From an uncultured Bacteroidales bacterium (GTDB lineage: Bacteria; Bacteroidota; Bacteroidia; Bacteroidales; P3), in assembly GCA_947177845.1 (NCBI GenBank), contig CAMWVZ010000043.1, forward strand, positions 1 through 7,846: a DNA stretch of 7,846 nucleotides, in the 5' to 3' direction. A program made the translations under genes and the position numbers. The first letter of the stretch is position 1. Each line of letters begins with the position of its first letter. Under the pieces are notes generated by a model. That model saw nothing but the letters and a program-made list of their open reading frames with translations. It had not been told where the DNA came from and made no database searches. This document shows positions 1-7,751 of the stretch, piece by piece.

Positions 1-9
1 TTTTAAATT

Positions 10-2805
10 CTAATGGGCGGCCAGCCAGTTGTCGGCGGCGTTCTGTTCCACTTCCACCGGAACACGCATGGGCAGGGCGTTTTTCATTTCCTCCTCCACC
101 AACGCTTTCATGGCGGGCAATTCGTTCTGCGGTACGTCGAACACAAGTTCGTCGTGCACTTGCAGAATCATCTTGGCCTTTAAATTTTCCCGACGTATCC
201 TGCGGTCTATCGCAATCATCGCCACCTTTATCATATCGGCGCTCGAACCCTGCACGGGTGCGTTGACGGCATTGCGTTCGGCATAGGCGCGCACCACGGC
301 ATTGCCCGAATTGATATCCTGCAGATAGCGGCGGCGGTGAAGCATGGTCTCCACATAGCCTTTCTCCTTGGCCTCATTCACCACCTTTTCCATATACTGC
401 CGCAATGCCGGATAGTTGGCATAGTAGCGTTCGATAAGGTCGGCGGCCTCCTTGCGCGGAATCTGCAAACGGTCGGCCAGGCCGAAAGCCGAGATACCAT
501 AGATGATGCCGAAATTCACCGTCTTGGCCTTGCGCCGCATTTCGGAGGTAACCTCTTCGGGTTTCACGCCGAACACATTGGAAGCCGTGGCGGTATGCAC
601 ATCCTTATGTTGCGAGAAATCGCGCAACATCACTTCATCTCCGCTCAAATGGGCAATGATGCGCAATTCTATCTGCGAATAGTCGGAAGCCAACAATTGA
701 TTTTCGGCAGAACCCGCCACGAAACAACGGCGGATTTCCTTGCCCATTTCGGTACGTATGGGAATATTCTGCAAGTTGGGGTTTTGCGAACTGAGCCGTC
801 CCGTTGCGGTAACAGCCTGATTGTAGGTTGTATGAATTCGCCCCGTCTGCGTATCTATCAATTGCGGCAAAGCATCCACATAGGTGGATTTTAGTTTGGT
901 GAGACTGCGGTAGCGCAACACCTTTTCCACAATGGGGTGCTTGTGCGAAAGTTTCTGCAAAATATCTTCCGCCGTGCTGTATTGCTTGGTCTTGGTCTGT
1001 TTGGGCTTTTCGGTTATCTGTAGTTTTTCGTAGAGAATTTCGCCCAGCTGCTTGGGAGAAGCGATATTGAACTTTTCGCCGGCGGCCTCGTAAATCTCGC
1101 TTTCCACTTGCTTTATCTGCTCCGCCAATTCCCTGCCGTAAGCGGCCAGACGGACCGTATCGAGTTTCACGCCGATGCGCTCCATGCGGCAAAGCACGGA
1201 AGCGAGCGGTATCTCCACATTCATGAACAAATCTTCCGCACCCACCTGTTCCAAAAGAGGACGAAGCTTCTGTTCGAGCAACAGACAGGCTTTTATGTTC
1301 TGCAGACCGAAAGAGAGGTCGACGGTTGAGAACAAATCCTTTCCCGAAGTGTCTTCGGCATAGGTGTATGGCAAATAGTTCTGCACCAAACGCGAAAGGT
1401 CGTGTCCGGTTTCGGGGTCGGCCAGATAATGCGCCAACATCACGTCAAAAGCCGGGAAATCGCGTTCCAACACGCTTTCCATTCCCATATTGGCAAAGAG
1501 ATGCAGAAGGTTTTTTACATCGTAGCAAAGCAAGGGGCATTGGAAAAGTTCTTCCAAAGCTTGTTTCTCATCGGCGGAAAAACGTGTGGAATCGGCGGGT
1601 ATATAGATATAGGAACGAAACGAACCGTCCATTTGTGCGAAAAACAAAGCGTCCACGCCCGATTTCCGAATGGACGAAGCGGTTACGGGATGCAGATAGA
1701 AAGCCACGGGAGCGCCCGTCTGCCGCAGTTGCGACAAACCATTCCGCAAGTCGGCGGCGGTTTTCCAAAGCACGGCCTTTTCCACTTCTTTTTCGGTGCA
1801 CAGAGGTGTCCGCGTTACGGCGGGCGCAACCACCTCGGCCGGGGGCGGAACGGACGGAGAAGACACTTCGGCCGGCGTAGGCGCGGGGCTTTCAACGTCT
1901 GCAACCGCCGACTTCAAACCTGCATAATACGAAAGCAAACGGACGCTGAACGTACGCATCTCCAACTCGTCCAAAAGCGCAGTCACCTTTTCTATATCGG
2001 GCTGTCTCAACTGCAATTCCTCTTCGCTGAATTCCACAGGCGCGTCCAAAAGAATCGTGGCCAACATCTTCGATTCACGGGCTTGCCCCTCGTTCTGCTT
2101 CACCTTTTCCCGCAACTTCTCGTTGGCAATTTCATCACTTCTTTCCAAAAGATTTTCCACCGAACCGAACTGCGCCAAAAGTTTGCGGGCCGTTACCTCC
2201 CCCACCCCCGGAATGCCGGGAATATTGTCGGCCGCATCGCCCCACAGCCCCAACATATCAATCACCTGCAACGGATTTTCGATGCCGAACTTGGCGCATA
2301 CTTCCGCAGGACCGAGAATTTCCACACCATTGCCGCCGTGTGCGGGTTTATACATAAAAACCTTGTCGCTCACCAACTGCCCGAAATCCTTGTCGGGCGT
2401 CACCATATAGACGGTAAAACCCTCTTTCTCGGCTTTCTTGCTCAAGGTGCCTATCACATCGTCGGCCTCGTAACCCTCCGCATATAGAACCGGAATGCGC
2501 AAAGCCTCCAACAAACGTTGGATATAGGGAATGGCGACACCTATATCTTCGGGCATTTTCTCGCGGTTGGCCTTGTATTCGGTATATTCCAAATGCCGCG
2601 CGGTGGGCGCCATGGTGTCGAAAGCCACACCGATATGCGTGGGTTTTTCCTTGCGCAACAACTCCAAAAGCGTATTGGCAAAGCCCAAGAACGCCGAGGT
2701 GTTGATGCCGGTGGAAGTGATACGCGGATTTTTATTCAGGGCAAAATAGGCGCGATAAATCAGAGCCATCGCATCCAACAAAAACAATTTTTTTTCGTTC
2801 TGCAT
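10..2805 (-). CDS. polA: DNA polymerase I (5'-3' exonuclease and polymerase active; 3'-5' exonuclease domain degenerate)
   Basis: A 931-residue family A DNA polymerase that fills gaps, removes RNA primers and acts in excision repair in the cytoplasm. The 5' nuclease domain (about 1-295) keeps its metal-binding acids: D11, D63 in AFD, the EADD of 113-116, the TPDKD of 136-140 and the GDAADN of 189-194, followed by a helix-hairpin-helix near 196-210. A Pro/Ala-rich linker (about 303-334) follows. The 3'-5' exonuclease-like domain (about 340-525) lacks the DxE, NxxxD and YxxxD acids, so proofreading is probably lost. The polymerase domain is intact: motif A DYSQIELR from D708, motif B R757/K761/F765/Y769, and motif C H884-D885-E886. 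The ATG start is supported by the conserved LFLLDAMALIYRAY beginning, and the stop is TAG. It lies 8 bases downstream of the SprE-like gene and is probably co-transcribed with it. Function is secure from the motifs; loss of proofreading is an inference from alignment by eye. Confidence 0.98.
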   Translation of the reverse strand: MQNEKKLFLLDAMALIYRAYFALNKNPRITSTGINTSAFLGFANTLLELLRKEKPTHIGVAFDTMAPTARHLEYTEYKANREKMPEDIGVAIPYIQRLLEALRIPVLYAEGYEADDVIGTLSKKAEKEGFTVYMVTPDKDFGQLVSDKVFMYKPAHGGNGVEILGPAEVCAKFGIENPLQVIDMLGLWGDAADNIPGIPGVGEVTARKLLAQFGSVENLLERSDEIANEKLREKVKQNEGQARESKMLATILLDAPVEFSEEELQLRQPDIEKVTALLDELEMRTFSVRLLSYYAGLKSAVADVESPAPTPAEVSSPSVPPPAEVVAPAVTRTPLCTEKEVEKAVLWKTAADLRNGLSQLRQTGAPVAFYLHPVTASSIRKSGVDALFFAQMDGSFRSYIYIPADSTRFSADEKQALEELFQCPLLCYDVKNLLHLFANMGMESVLERDFPAFDVMLAHYLADPETGHDLSRLVQNYLPYTYAEDTSGKDLFSTVDLSFGLQNIKACLLLEQKLRPLLEQVGAEDLFMNVEIPLASVLCRMERIGVKLDTVRLAAYGRELAEQIKQVESEIYEAAGEKFNIASPKQLGEILYEKLQITEKPKQTKTKQYSTAEDILQKLSHKHPIVEKVLRYRSLTKLKSTYVDALPQLIDTQTGRIHTTYNQAVTATGRLSSQNPNLQNIPIRTEMGKEIRRCFVAGSAENQLLASDYSQIELRIIAHLSGDEVMLRDFSQHKDVHTATASNVFGVKPEEVTSEMRRKAKTVNFGIIYGISAFGLADRLQIPRKEAADLIERYYANYPALRQYMEKVVNEAKEKGYVETMLHRRRYLQDINSGNAVVRAYAERNAVNAPVQGSSADMIKVAMIAIDRRIRRENLKAKMILQVHDELVFDVPQNELPAMKALVEEEMKNALPMRVPVEVEQNAADNWLAAH

Positions 2806-2813
2806 GACTCCTT
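2806..2813 (-). promoter_or_regulatory. Shine-Dalgarno-like AAGGAG in the sprE-polA gap
   Basis: The whole 8-base gap between the TAG of the lipoprotein gene and the ATG of polA reads AAGGAGTC on the coding strand. AAGGAG is a textbook Shine-Dalgarno core, but it stands only 2 bases from the ATG, closer than the usual 5-9. Bacteroidota ribosomes rely little on such sites, so it may contribute weakly or be partly fortuitous. No better start exists downstream, because the conserved D11 must be kept. Confidence 0.4.
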
Positions 2814-5465
2814 CTATTTTTGCATGACTTCCTTTTGATAAAACTGTTCGTAAAGCGCGATGCCTTTGGTTTCCTTAAGCGTATTGAGATTGCGGTCGTT
2901 AATCTCAATCACGTTTTTCTTCTCTATGTTGCCGAACACATAGTCGTTGTCCAAAATCATCCTTCTGTATTTGCTCGCCGCCCGCATGTCGGGGAAAGAC
3001 GAAATCACCACCGCATAACGGTTCTTGTTCGTTGCGCCCACCACAATCGTTTCCCGCAGGTTTCCGTCGGAATAATACTTGTCGTTGAAACCTTTCACAC
3101 GCAACACCATTACCGTCGGTTCGCGCTCCTGCTGCTCGCATATCACCAGCACCGAATGAGGCTCGTTTTTCTCGCCCTTTTCGTATTCTTGTTTCTTGGG
3201 TTGGGAAGCGGCACTGTCGGCCGGCTTCTGTTCGCCTGCGGTTTCGGCGGGTTTAACCTCCTTCACCGGATCGCTTTCGGCCGAATATATCCGATTGGAC
3301 ATATCCTCGCGCGCCTTTTTCTCGGCGGCACGAACCCTCTCCACCAAAGCGCTTTCGGGATAGGACGTGATGAATGAACGCGTCAAGGGCAACATCTTCT
3401 CGTAGGTGTACACATGCGCGGTGGCGATGATTTTAAGATAGAGGAACTGCTCGCGGAAATTATTGACGGGATATTCTTTCTCCACGCGGGAAACGATATC
3501 CAAAACCGCGCGGAAATCGTTGTTCGCAAACTTTTCGTAGGCCTCGCCGTAGAGTTTCTCCACCTTCTTGGCATTCGCCTCCAAATCGCGGTAGTAGTTG
3601 GGATTGTTCACCCTTTGGTCTTGCTCGCTTCCCGCAAACCGCTGCGCCAGCACATCCGCATATTTGCGGAACGAGGCCATATCTCCACTCTGACGATAGA
3701 CCTTGCAAAGCAATTCGCAGGCACTGGGAACATAGGGAGAGGAAGGATATTCGCGCACCAAGCGCACCAAATAGGGCTCACCCTCGCTGTTCTCGCCAAG
3801 TCGGTCGCAATAAATCACCCCGATGTGATAGAAAGCGGGCTCGATGATAGAGTCTAATTTCCGATAGTCGGCTTCCGTAACGGGCAACTGCGCCAGATAG
3901 TATTCGGGATCTGCCGGAGTGAGAATCTTGGGGGCGGCTTCTTCCTCGTCGAGCCCCGTTTCATCGGTATTCCCACCGACAGGCCGCAAGGCCGCCATAG
4001 CGGGTTTGGAGGAAAGAAACCAAAGGTCTTCCAATTCCCTCCGGCCCCACTTCTTCATAAATTCCGACAAACCCGCGTTCTTGGTCTGCTCGTTATAAAA
4101 ATACCAGTTCGACTGCACGAGAGACGGACCGACGGCATCTTTCTTGGCCTTGCGGGCTTCCTCCTGCTGCTGCACATACCGCCGTGCCTTCGCTTCGGCA
4201 TATTTATACTGGTCTTTCCTGCCCATCATACCCACCTGCCGCAAGGTATCGGCCTCCACCATCTGCCCGTAATAGCGGGTAAGGCCGGCGAGATTTTCTG
4301 CGCGGCTTATAATAATATAATATTCGGGATCGTCATAATCAACTACTTTCGCAGCGATTTCATAATATTTTTGCGACTTTATATATTGCTTGTTATCATA
4401 GAAATACGAAGACAATCTGCGAGCCGCCATTAGCGTGCGCTCGGGGTCGTTCTGACTGGCGGCTATCGATTGCTCCATATATTTCACCGCATCTTCATCG
4501 TCCCCGTGACGGAACGTGATTTCACCCATCACATAATAAATTCTCCCGAAATACGCATTGTTCTTGGGGTCTTTCAACATCTTCCGCAACCCTTTCAGAA
4601 TATCGCGGCTGCCCGCATTGATATCCGAACACAAAGCCATGTTCAGACGGGCGTTGAACACCAAGTCCAAAGGAGGATTCAGTTTGAGGCAGGTCTTATA
4701 ATATTCGTAGGCCTGCATATTGTCTTCGTTGCGTTGGGCTATCTGTCCGAGAATGAAATACAGACGCGCCTTGAGGTCGCGGTTCCTGCAACGCTCGATG
4801 CCCGTCTGCAGATAGGGCACCGCCTCGATATATTTTTCCTGTTGAAGCAGATATTCGGCCTGCACCAAAGGCAAATCGCGGTAGGTCTGCTTCATCAGAT
4901 TGTTTTCGTTCTGCGCGTCCACTTGGCTGAGGAACGAATAAGCCATGCTGAAATCTTCTTCCAATATATAGGTGCGGGCAATCCACAGCATCGCCTCGTA
5001 GTGCTCGGGGTTGGCGGCGAATTCCGACAGCACGAAATTAAACACCGTGCGCGCTTTCGAATACTGCTTCTGATAGAAGAAACCCTGCCCCATCAACAGG
5101 TAGGCGTTGTCGACGGTCTTGACGTATTCTTTGCCGCGAATGGAGATGGAATGTTTCTTGATGACTTTCACTGCCTTTTCTATCATGCGCGACGTTTGCG
5201 TGGAAATCATCGCGGTGTCTTCCACGCTTCCGTATTTAAACACGGGTATCACGCCGAAATAGTTGTCGGCCGAACGGTCCTTGAGTATCTCGTCGGCCTC
5301 TATGCGCGATTGCAGGCCGTTCCAATAGATATTATAGTAGGCGGTGAGGTTATGATAGTTGCGCGACAGAAAAGTGTTCTTCGAGGTGGAACACCCTGCA
5401 AGCATAAGCAGGCAGACTGTCGACAAAAGCCAAAACAATATCTGTTTCGAGAGTTTCATAAGCAT
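2814..5465 (-). CDS. SprE/PorW-like TPR outer-membrane lipoprotein (type IX secretion/gliding family)
   Basis: An 883-residue predicted lipoprotein. The signal peptide ends in a lipobox LAGC with C25 as the lipidated residue and Ser at +2, so outer-membrane, periplasm-facing placement is likely. The segment after it (SKNTFLSRNYHNLTAYYNIY, 28-47) and the block WYFYNEQT...EFMKKWGRRELEDLW (454-482) are the signatures I recognise from the SprE/PorW family. Tetratricopeptide-like helical pairs cover about 118-376 and return at about 580-715. A charged, low-complexity Lys/Glu/Pro/Ala linker (about 725-768) leads to a compact C-terminal domain (about 770-883). In Flavobacterium and Porphyromonas, SprE/PorW is needed for type IX secretion and links the PorK/PorN ring to the translocon. 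No other secretion gene is visible here, so that role is inferred. The ATG directly abuts the purL TAA. A second ATG at 5459 (M3) has GGAG 9 bases upstream and is an equally good start. The stop is TAG. Confidence 0.85.
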   Translation of the reverse strand: MLMKLSKQILFWLLSTVCLLMLAGCSTSKNTFLSRNYHNLTAYYNIYWNGLQSRIEADEILKDRSADNYFGVIPVFKYGSVEDTAMISTQTSRMIEKAVKVIKKHSISIRGKEYVKTVDNAYLLMGQGFFYQKQYSKARTVFNFVLSEFAANPEHYEAMLWIARTYILEEDFSMAYSFLSQVDAQNENNLMKQTYRDLPLVQAEYLLQQEKYIEAVPYLQTGIERCRNRDLKARLYFILGQIAQRNEDNMQAYEYYKTCLKLNPPLDLVFNARLNMALCSDINAGSRDILKGLRKMLKDPKNNAYFGRIYYVMGEITFRHGDDEDAVKYMEQSIAASQNDPERTLMAARRLSSYFYDNKQYIKSQKYYEIAAKVVDYDDPEYYIIISRAENLAGLTRYYGQMVEADTLRQVGMMGRKDQYKYAEAKARRYVQQQEEARKAKKDAVGPSLVQSNWYFYNEQTKNAGLSEFMKKWGRRELEDLWFLSSKPAMAALRPVGGNTDETGLDEEEAAPKILTPADPEYYLAQLPVTEADYRKLDSIIEPAFYHIGVIYCDRLGENSEGEPYLVRLVREYPSSPYVPSACELLCKVYRQSGDMASFRKYADVLAQRFAGSEQDQRVNNPNYYRDLEANAKKVEKLYGEAYEKFANNDFRAVLDIVSRVEKEYPVNNFREQFLYLKIIATAHVYTYEKMLPLTRSFITSYPESALVERVRAAEKKAREDMSNRIYSAESDPVKEVKPAETAGEQKPADSAASQPKKQEYEKGEKNEPHSVLVICEQQEREPTVMVLRVKGFNDKYYSDGNLRETIVVGATNKNRYAVVISSFPDMRAASKYRRMILDNDYVFGNIEKKNVIEINDRNLNTLKETKGIALYEQFYQKEVMQK

Positions 5466-7751
5466 TTACTCCACTTTGCTTTCGATGGCCGTATCGTAAA
5501 TTTTCCCATACTCCCCTATCACTCCGAAATCGTAATCGTCCACCCTGATTTTTCCGGAGGTGACACTCCCCAGATACACCATCGGGATTCCGTTATTCAT
5601 CATCAACTCTTCAAATTCAAGATCCACGGCCGGATCTATCGACACCACCACCCGGCTTTGGCTTTCGCCGAAGAGGTAGGAATCTAAACGGAAAGAGTCG
5701 TCTACCATGATGTCGAACCCTAAGTTCCGCACCATGGCACTTTCCAAAAGGGTTATCATGAGCCCGCCGTCCGACACGTCGTGCGCCGAATTGAGCAAAC
5801 GGGCCTCTATCAAATCCAAGACACTCCGTTGCAGGTTATATTCTTCGTCCAAATCGAAGTGCGGGGCCGGCGAAAATTTCACACCTCTATAATGATAGAG
5901 GTATTGCGAGCCGTTTATGTCTTCGCGCGGACCGCCCAACAAATAAATCGAGTCGCCTTTCTTCTCGAAGCCTATGCCCGTAAGGTTTTTCTTATTCAGC
6001 ACACCCACCATGCCCACCACGGGAGTGGGATAAACCGCCTCTTCCTTTCCGCTTTCGCTGTATTGATTGTAGAAACTTACGTTTCCGCCCGTTACAGGTG
6101 TCTGAAATTTCTTGCAGGCGATAGCCATACCTTTCACCGCGCTCACAAATTGCCAATATACTTCGGGATTGTAGGGGTTGCCGAAATTGAGGCAGTCGGT
6201 GAGGGCAAGCGGTTGGCCGCCCGAACATACGATATTGCGCGACGCTTCGGCAACCGCAATCTCCGCACCCACCAAGGGGTTGGCATATACATAACGGGAA
6301 TTGCCGTCGACGGTAACGGCCAAAGCGTTGTCGGTGCCCGGCAGGTTCACCACGCCGGCATCGCAAGGTTTGTTGGTGGTCATGGTTTTGGCGCCCACCA
6401 TAGAATCGTATTGCTCGTAAATCCAGCGTTTGGAAGCAATGTCCGGACAGGCGCAGAGAAATTTCGTCACCTTGACCGCTTCGGCGAAATCCACATCCTT
6501 TATAGTATGTATGTCGAAACGGTTGCACTTGGCGAAACTCTTATGCTCCTTATATTTTCTGTCGTAAACGGGTGCGCCGTATCCCAGCACCAACGAAGAG
6601 GCCGGCACGTCGGCCGCCAACTCACCCCCGCGATAAAACAGCAAGCGGTCTTCGTCTATCACCTCGCCTATCTTCTCGCAACACAAATCCCATTTGTCGA
6701 AAACGGCTTTCACTTCCTTTTCCTTGCCCTTCTTCACCACCACCAACATCCTTTCCTGCGATTCGGACAACAGGATTTCCCAAGCCTCCATATCCTTTTG
6801 ACGCAAAGGAACTTTGTCCAAGTCTATCTTCATGCCGCATCCGCCTTTCGCACTCATTTCGGAAGTGGAGCAGATGATGCCCGCCGCGCCCATGTCCTGC
6901 ATTCCCACAACAGCCTTGCTTCCCGCGAGCTCCAACGAAGCCTCCATGAGAAGTTTTTCCTGAAACGGATCGCCCACCTGCACGGAGGGAAGGTCGGAAG
7001 AAGAATGTTCGGTGAGATCGGCCGAAGCGAAGGTGGCGCCGTGAATGCCGTCCTTTCCCGTAGCCGAGCCTACGATAAACACGGGATTTCCTTTTCCCTT
7101 GGCCACCGCCGAAATCAAATCTTCCTTACGCATGATGCCCACCGACATGGCGTTTACCAAAGGATTGCCGTTGTAGCAGTCGTCGAAAGCCGCTTCGCCC
7201 GCCACCACCGGAACACCGAAACTGTTTCCGTAGTGTGCGATGCCGCGCACCGTTTCTTTCATCAAGTGCTTGGCGTGTTCGTTATCGAGATTTCCGAAAC
7301 GAAGCGAATTGAGTTGCGCGATAGGGCGCGCTCCCATTGTGAATATATCGCGATTGATTCCCCCCACGCCTGTGGCCGCCCCTTGAAAAGGCTCCACCGC
7401 GCAAGGGTGATTGTGAGATTCTATCTTGAATACGCAGGCATAACCGTCGCCCACGTCCACCATACCGGCGTTTTCTTCTCCCGGTCCCGCCAATATCCGT
7501 TCTCCCTCGTGAGGAAGCGTCTTAAGCCATTTTATGGAATTCTTATACGAAGCGTGTTCGCTCCACATCACCGAATAGACACTCAATTCGGTAAAATTGG
7601 GGTTGCGCCCCAGAATCTGTTTGATTTTTTGATACTCTTCCGCAAGCAATCCTAAGTCTTTGGCGGTTGCTTCGGACACAATAGTAAAGTTGCGGCTCGC
7701 AATATTGCGAGCCGCAGACCTTTTTTTGTTGCTTGTTTTGGTTTCCACCAT
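5466..7751 (-). CDS. purL: Phosphoribosylformylglycinamidine synthase, short-form PurL subunit
   Basis: Catalyses the ATP-dependent amidation of FGAR to FGAM, the fourth step of de novo purine synthesis in the cytoplasm. Its 761 residues fit the short form (about 740 in Bacillus), which takes ammonia from PurQ with PurS as a bridge. The large one-chain form would run past 1,200 residues and carry a glutaminase domain, absent here. Visible motifs are the catalytic-His segment MWSEHASYKNS (62-72, His66), GPGE at 89-92, the signature ESHNHP...GAATGVGGINRD (111-135), GKDGIHGATFAS (232-243), QDMGAAG (285-291), SESQERM (329-335), TGGNVSFYNQ (554-563) and AHDVSDGGL (656-664). Two AIRS-like halves are evident. 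Residue 67 is Ala where relatives usually have Cys. The ATG at 7751 overlaps the preceding TAA by one base, but the first 24 residues are Lys/Arg-rich and contain a perfect palindrome. An alternative GTG start at 7679 would give 737 residues. Neither purQ nor purS is in the window. Confidence 0.96.
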   Translation of the reverse strand: MVETKTSNKKRSAARNIASRNFTIVSEATAKDLGLLAEEYQKIKQILGRNPNFTELSVYSVMWSEHASYKNSIKWLKTLPHEGERILAGPGEENAGMVDVGDGYACVFKIESHNHPCAVEPFQGAATGVGGINRDIFTMGARPIAQLNSLRFGNLDNEHAKHLMKETVRGIAHYGNSFGVPVVAGEAAFDDCYNGNPLVNAMSVGIMRKEDLISAVAKGKGNPVFIVGSATGKDGIHGATFASADLTEHSSSDLPSVQVGDPFQEKLLMEASLELAGSKAVVGMQDMGAAGIICSTSEMSAKGGCGMKIDLDKVPLRQKDMEAWEILLSESQERMLVVVKKGKEKEVKAVFDKWDLCCEKIGEVIDEDRLLFYRGGELAADVPASSLVLGYGAPVYDRKYKEHKSFAKCNRFDIHTIKDVDFAEAVKVTKFLCACPDIASKRWIYEQYDSMVGAKTMTTNKPCDAGVVNLPGTDNALAVTVDGNSRYVYANPLVGAEIAVAEASRNIVCSGGQPLALTDCLNFGNPYNPEVYWQFVSAVKGMAIACKKFQTPVTGGNVSFYNQYSESGKEEAVYPTPVVGMVGVLNKKNLTGIGFEKKGDSIYLLGGPREDINGSQYLYHYRGVKFSPAPHFDLDEEYNLQRSVLDLIEARLLNSAHDVSDGGLMITLLESAMVRNLGFDIMVDDSFRLDSYLFGESQSRVVVSIDPAVDLEFEELMMNNGIPMVYLGSVTSGKIRVDDYDFGVIGEYGKIYDTAIESKVE
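5469..5472 (-). promoter_or_regulatory. GGAG ribosome-binding-like site inside the last codons of purL
   Basis: The coding strand reads GTGGAGTAA at the purL end. GGAG is 3 bases from the first ATG of the lipoprotein gene (5465) but 9 bases from the next in-frame ATG (5459). If it is used at all, it favours a protein beginning MKLSKQ, which gives a cleaner signal peptide. Bacteroidota often ignore Shine-Dalgarno sites, so this does not settle the start. Confidence 0.35.
7691..7727. terminator. Perfect 26-nt palindrome with adjacent T-run; possible terminator or leader hairpin
   Basis: Positions 7691-7716 are a perfect inverted repeat. The arm TGCGGCTCGCA pairs over 11 bp around an ATAT loop, and 8 of the 11 pairs are G-C. 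On the plus strand it is followed 4 bases later by seven T's (7721-7727), the classic intrinsic-terminator shape, although no plus-strand gene needs it. On the minus strand, the direction of the genes, it is preceded by AAAAAAAGG and followed by the weaker ACTTTACTATT; AAAG and CTTT could extend the stem after an internal loop. It may therefore be a terminator or processing hairpin after the Lys/Ala-rich gene, or simply lie inside the purL N-terminal codons. No function is shown by the sequence alone. Confidence 0.4.

Noticed and set aside
1402..2487. 361-codon plus-strand open frame opposite polA
   Set aside because: Antisense to the conserved 5' nuclease domain and His/Arg-rich; no independent support.
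2801..2829. 9-base direct repeat TGCATGACT at 2801-2809 and 2821-2829 around the lipoprotein stop and polA start
   Set aside because: Too short to be meaningful; explained by the codons at the end of one gene and the start of the next.
4305..4400. AT-rich patch inside the lipoprotein gene, considered as a promoter or insertion scar
   Set aside because: It codes for a Tyr/Ile/Lys/Asp-rich TPR segment in frame, and I found no TAnnTTTG-type Bacteroidota promoter in it.
4470..5687. 405-codon open frame on the plus strand across the purL-lipoprotein junction
   Set aside because: Antisense to two supported genes, without recognisable domains; a by-product of codon usage on the other strand.
5883..5902. 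8-bp inverted repeat ACCTCTAT/ATAGAGGT with AATG loop
   Set aside because: It lies in the middle of the purL coding region, is not followed by a T-run and is short; probably chance.
5781..7655. Long open frame on the plus strand (about 620 codons) opposite purL
   Set aside because: It lies wholly antisense to a clearly conserved PurL, has a His/Arg-rich composition typical of antisense frames, and shows no recognisable motif.
7691..7716. The palindrome as a PurR (LacI-family) operator because its core is GCAATATTGC
   Set aside because: The PurR box has GCAA and TTGC separated by a central W-CG-W; here the centre and spacing differ, and this repressor type is not known to me for purine control in Bacteroidota.
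7677..7751. TACTATTG near 7680 as a Bacteroidota -7 element
   Set aside because: One mismatch to TAnnTTTG, no TTTG at the right distance upstream, and too close to the GTG start to leave a leader.
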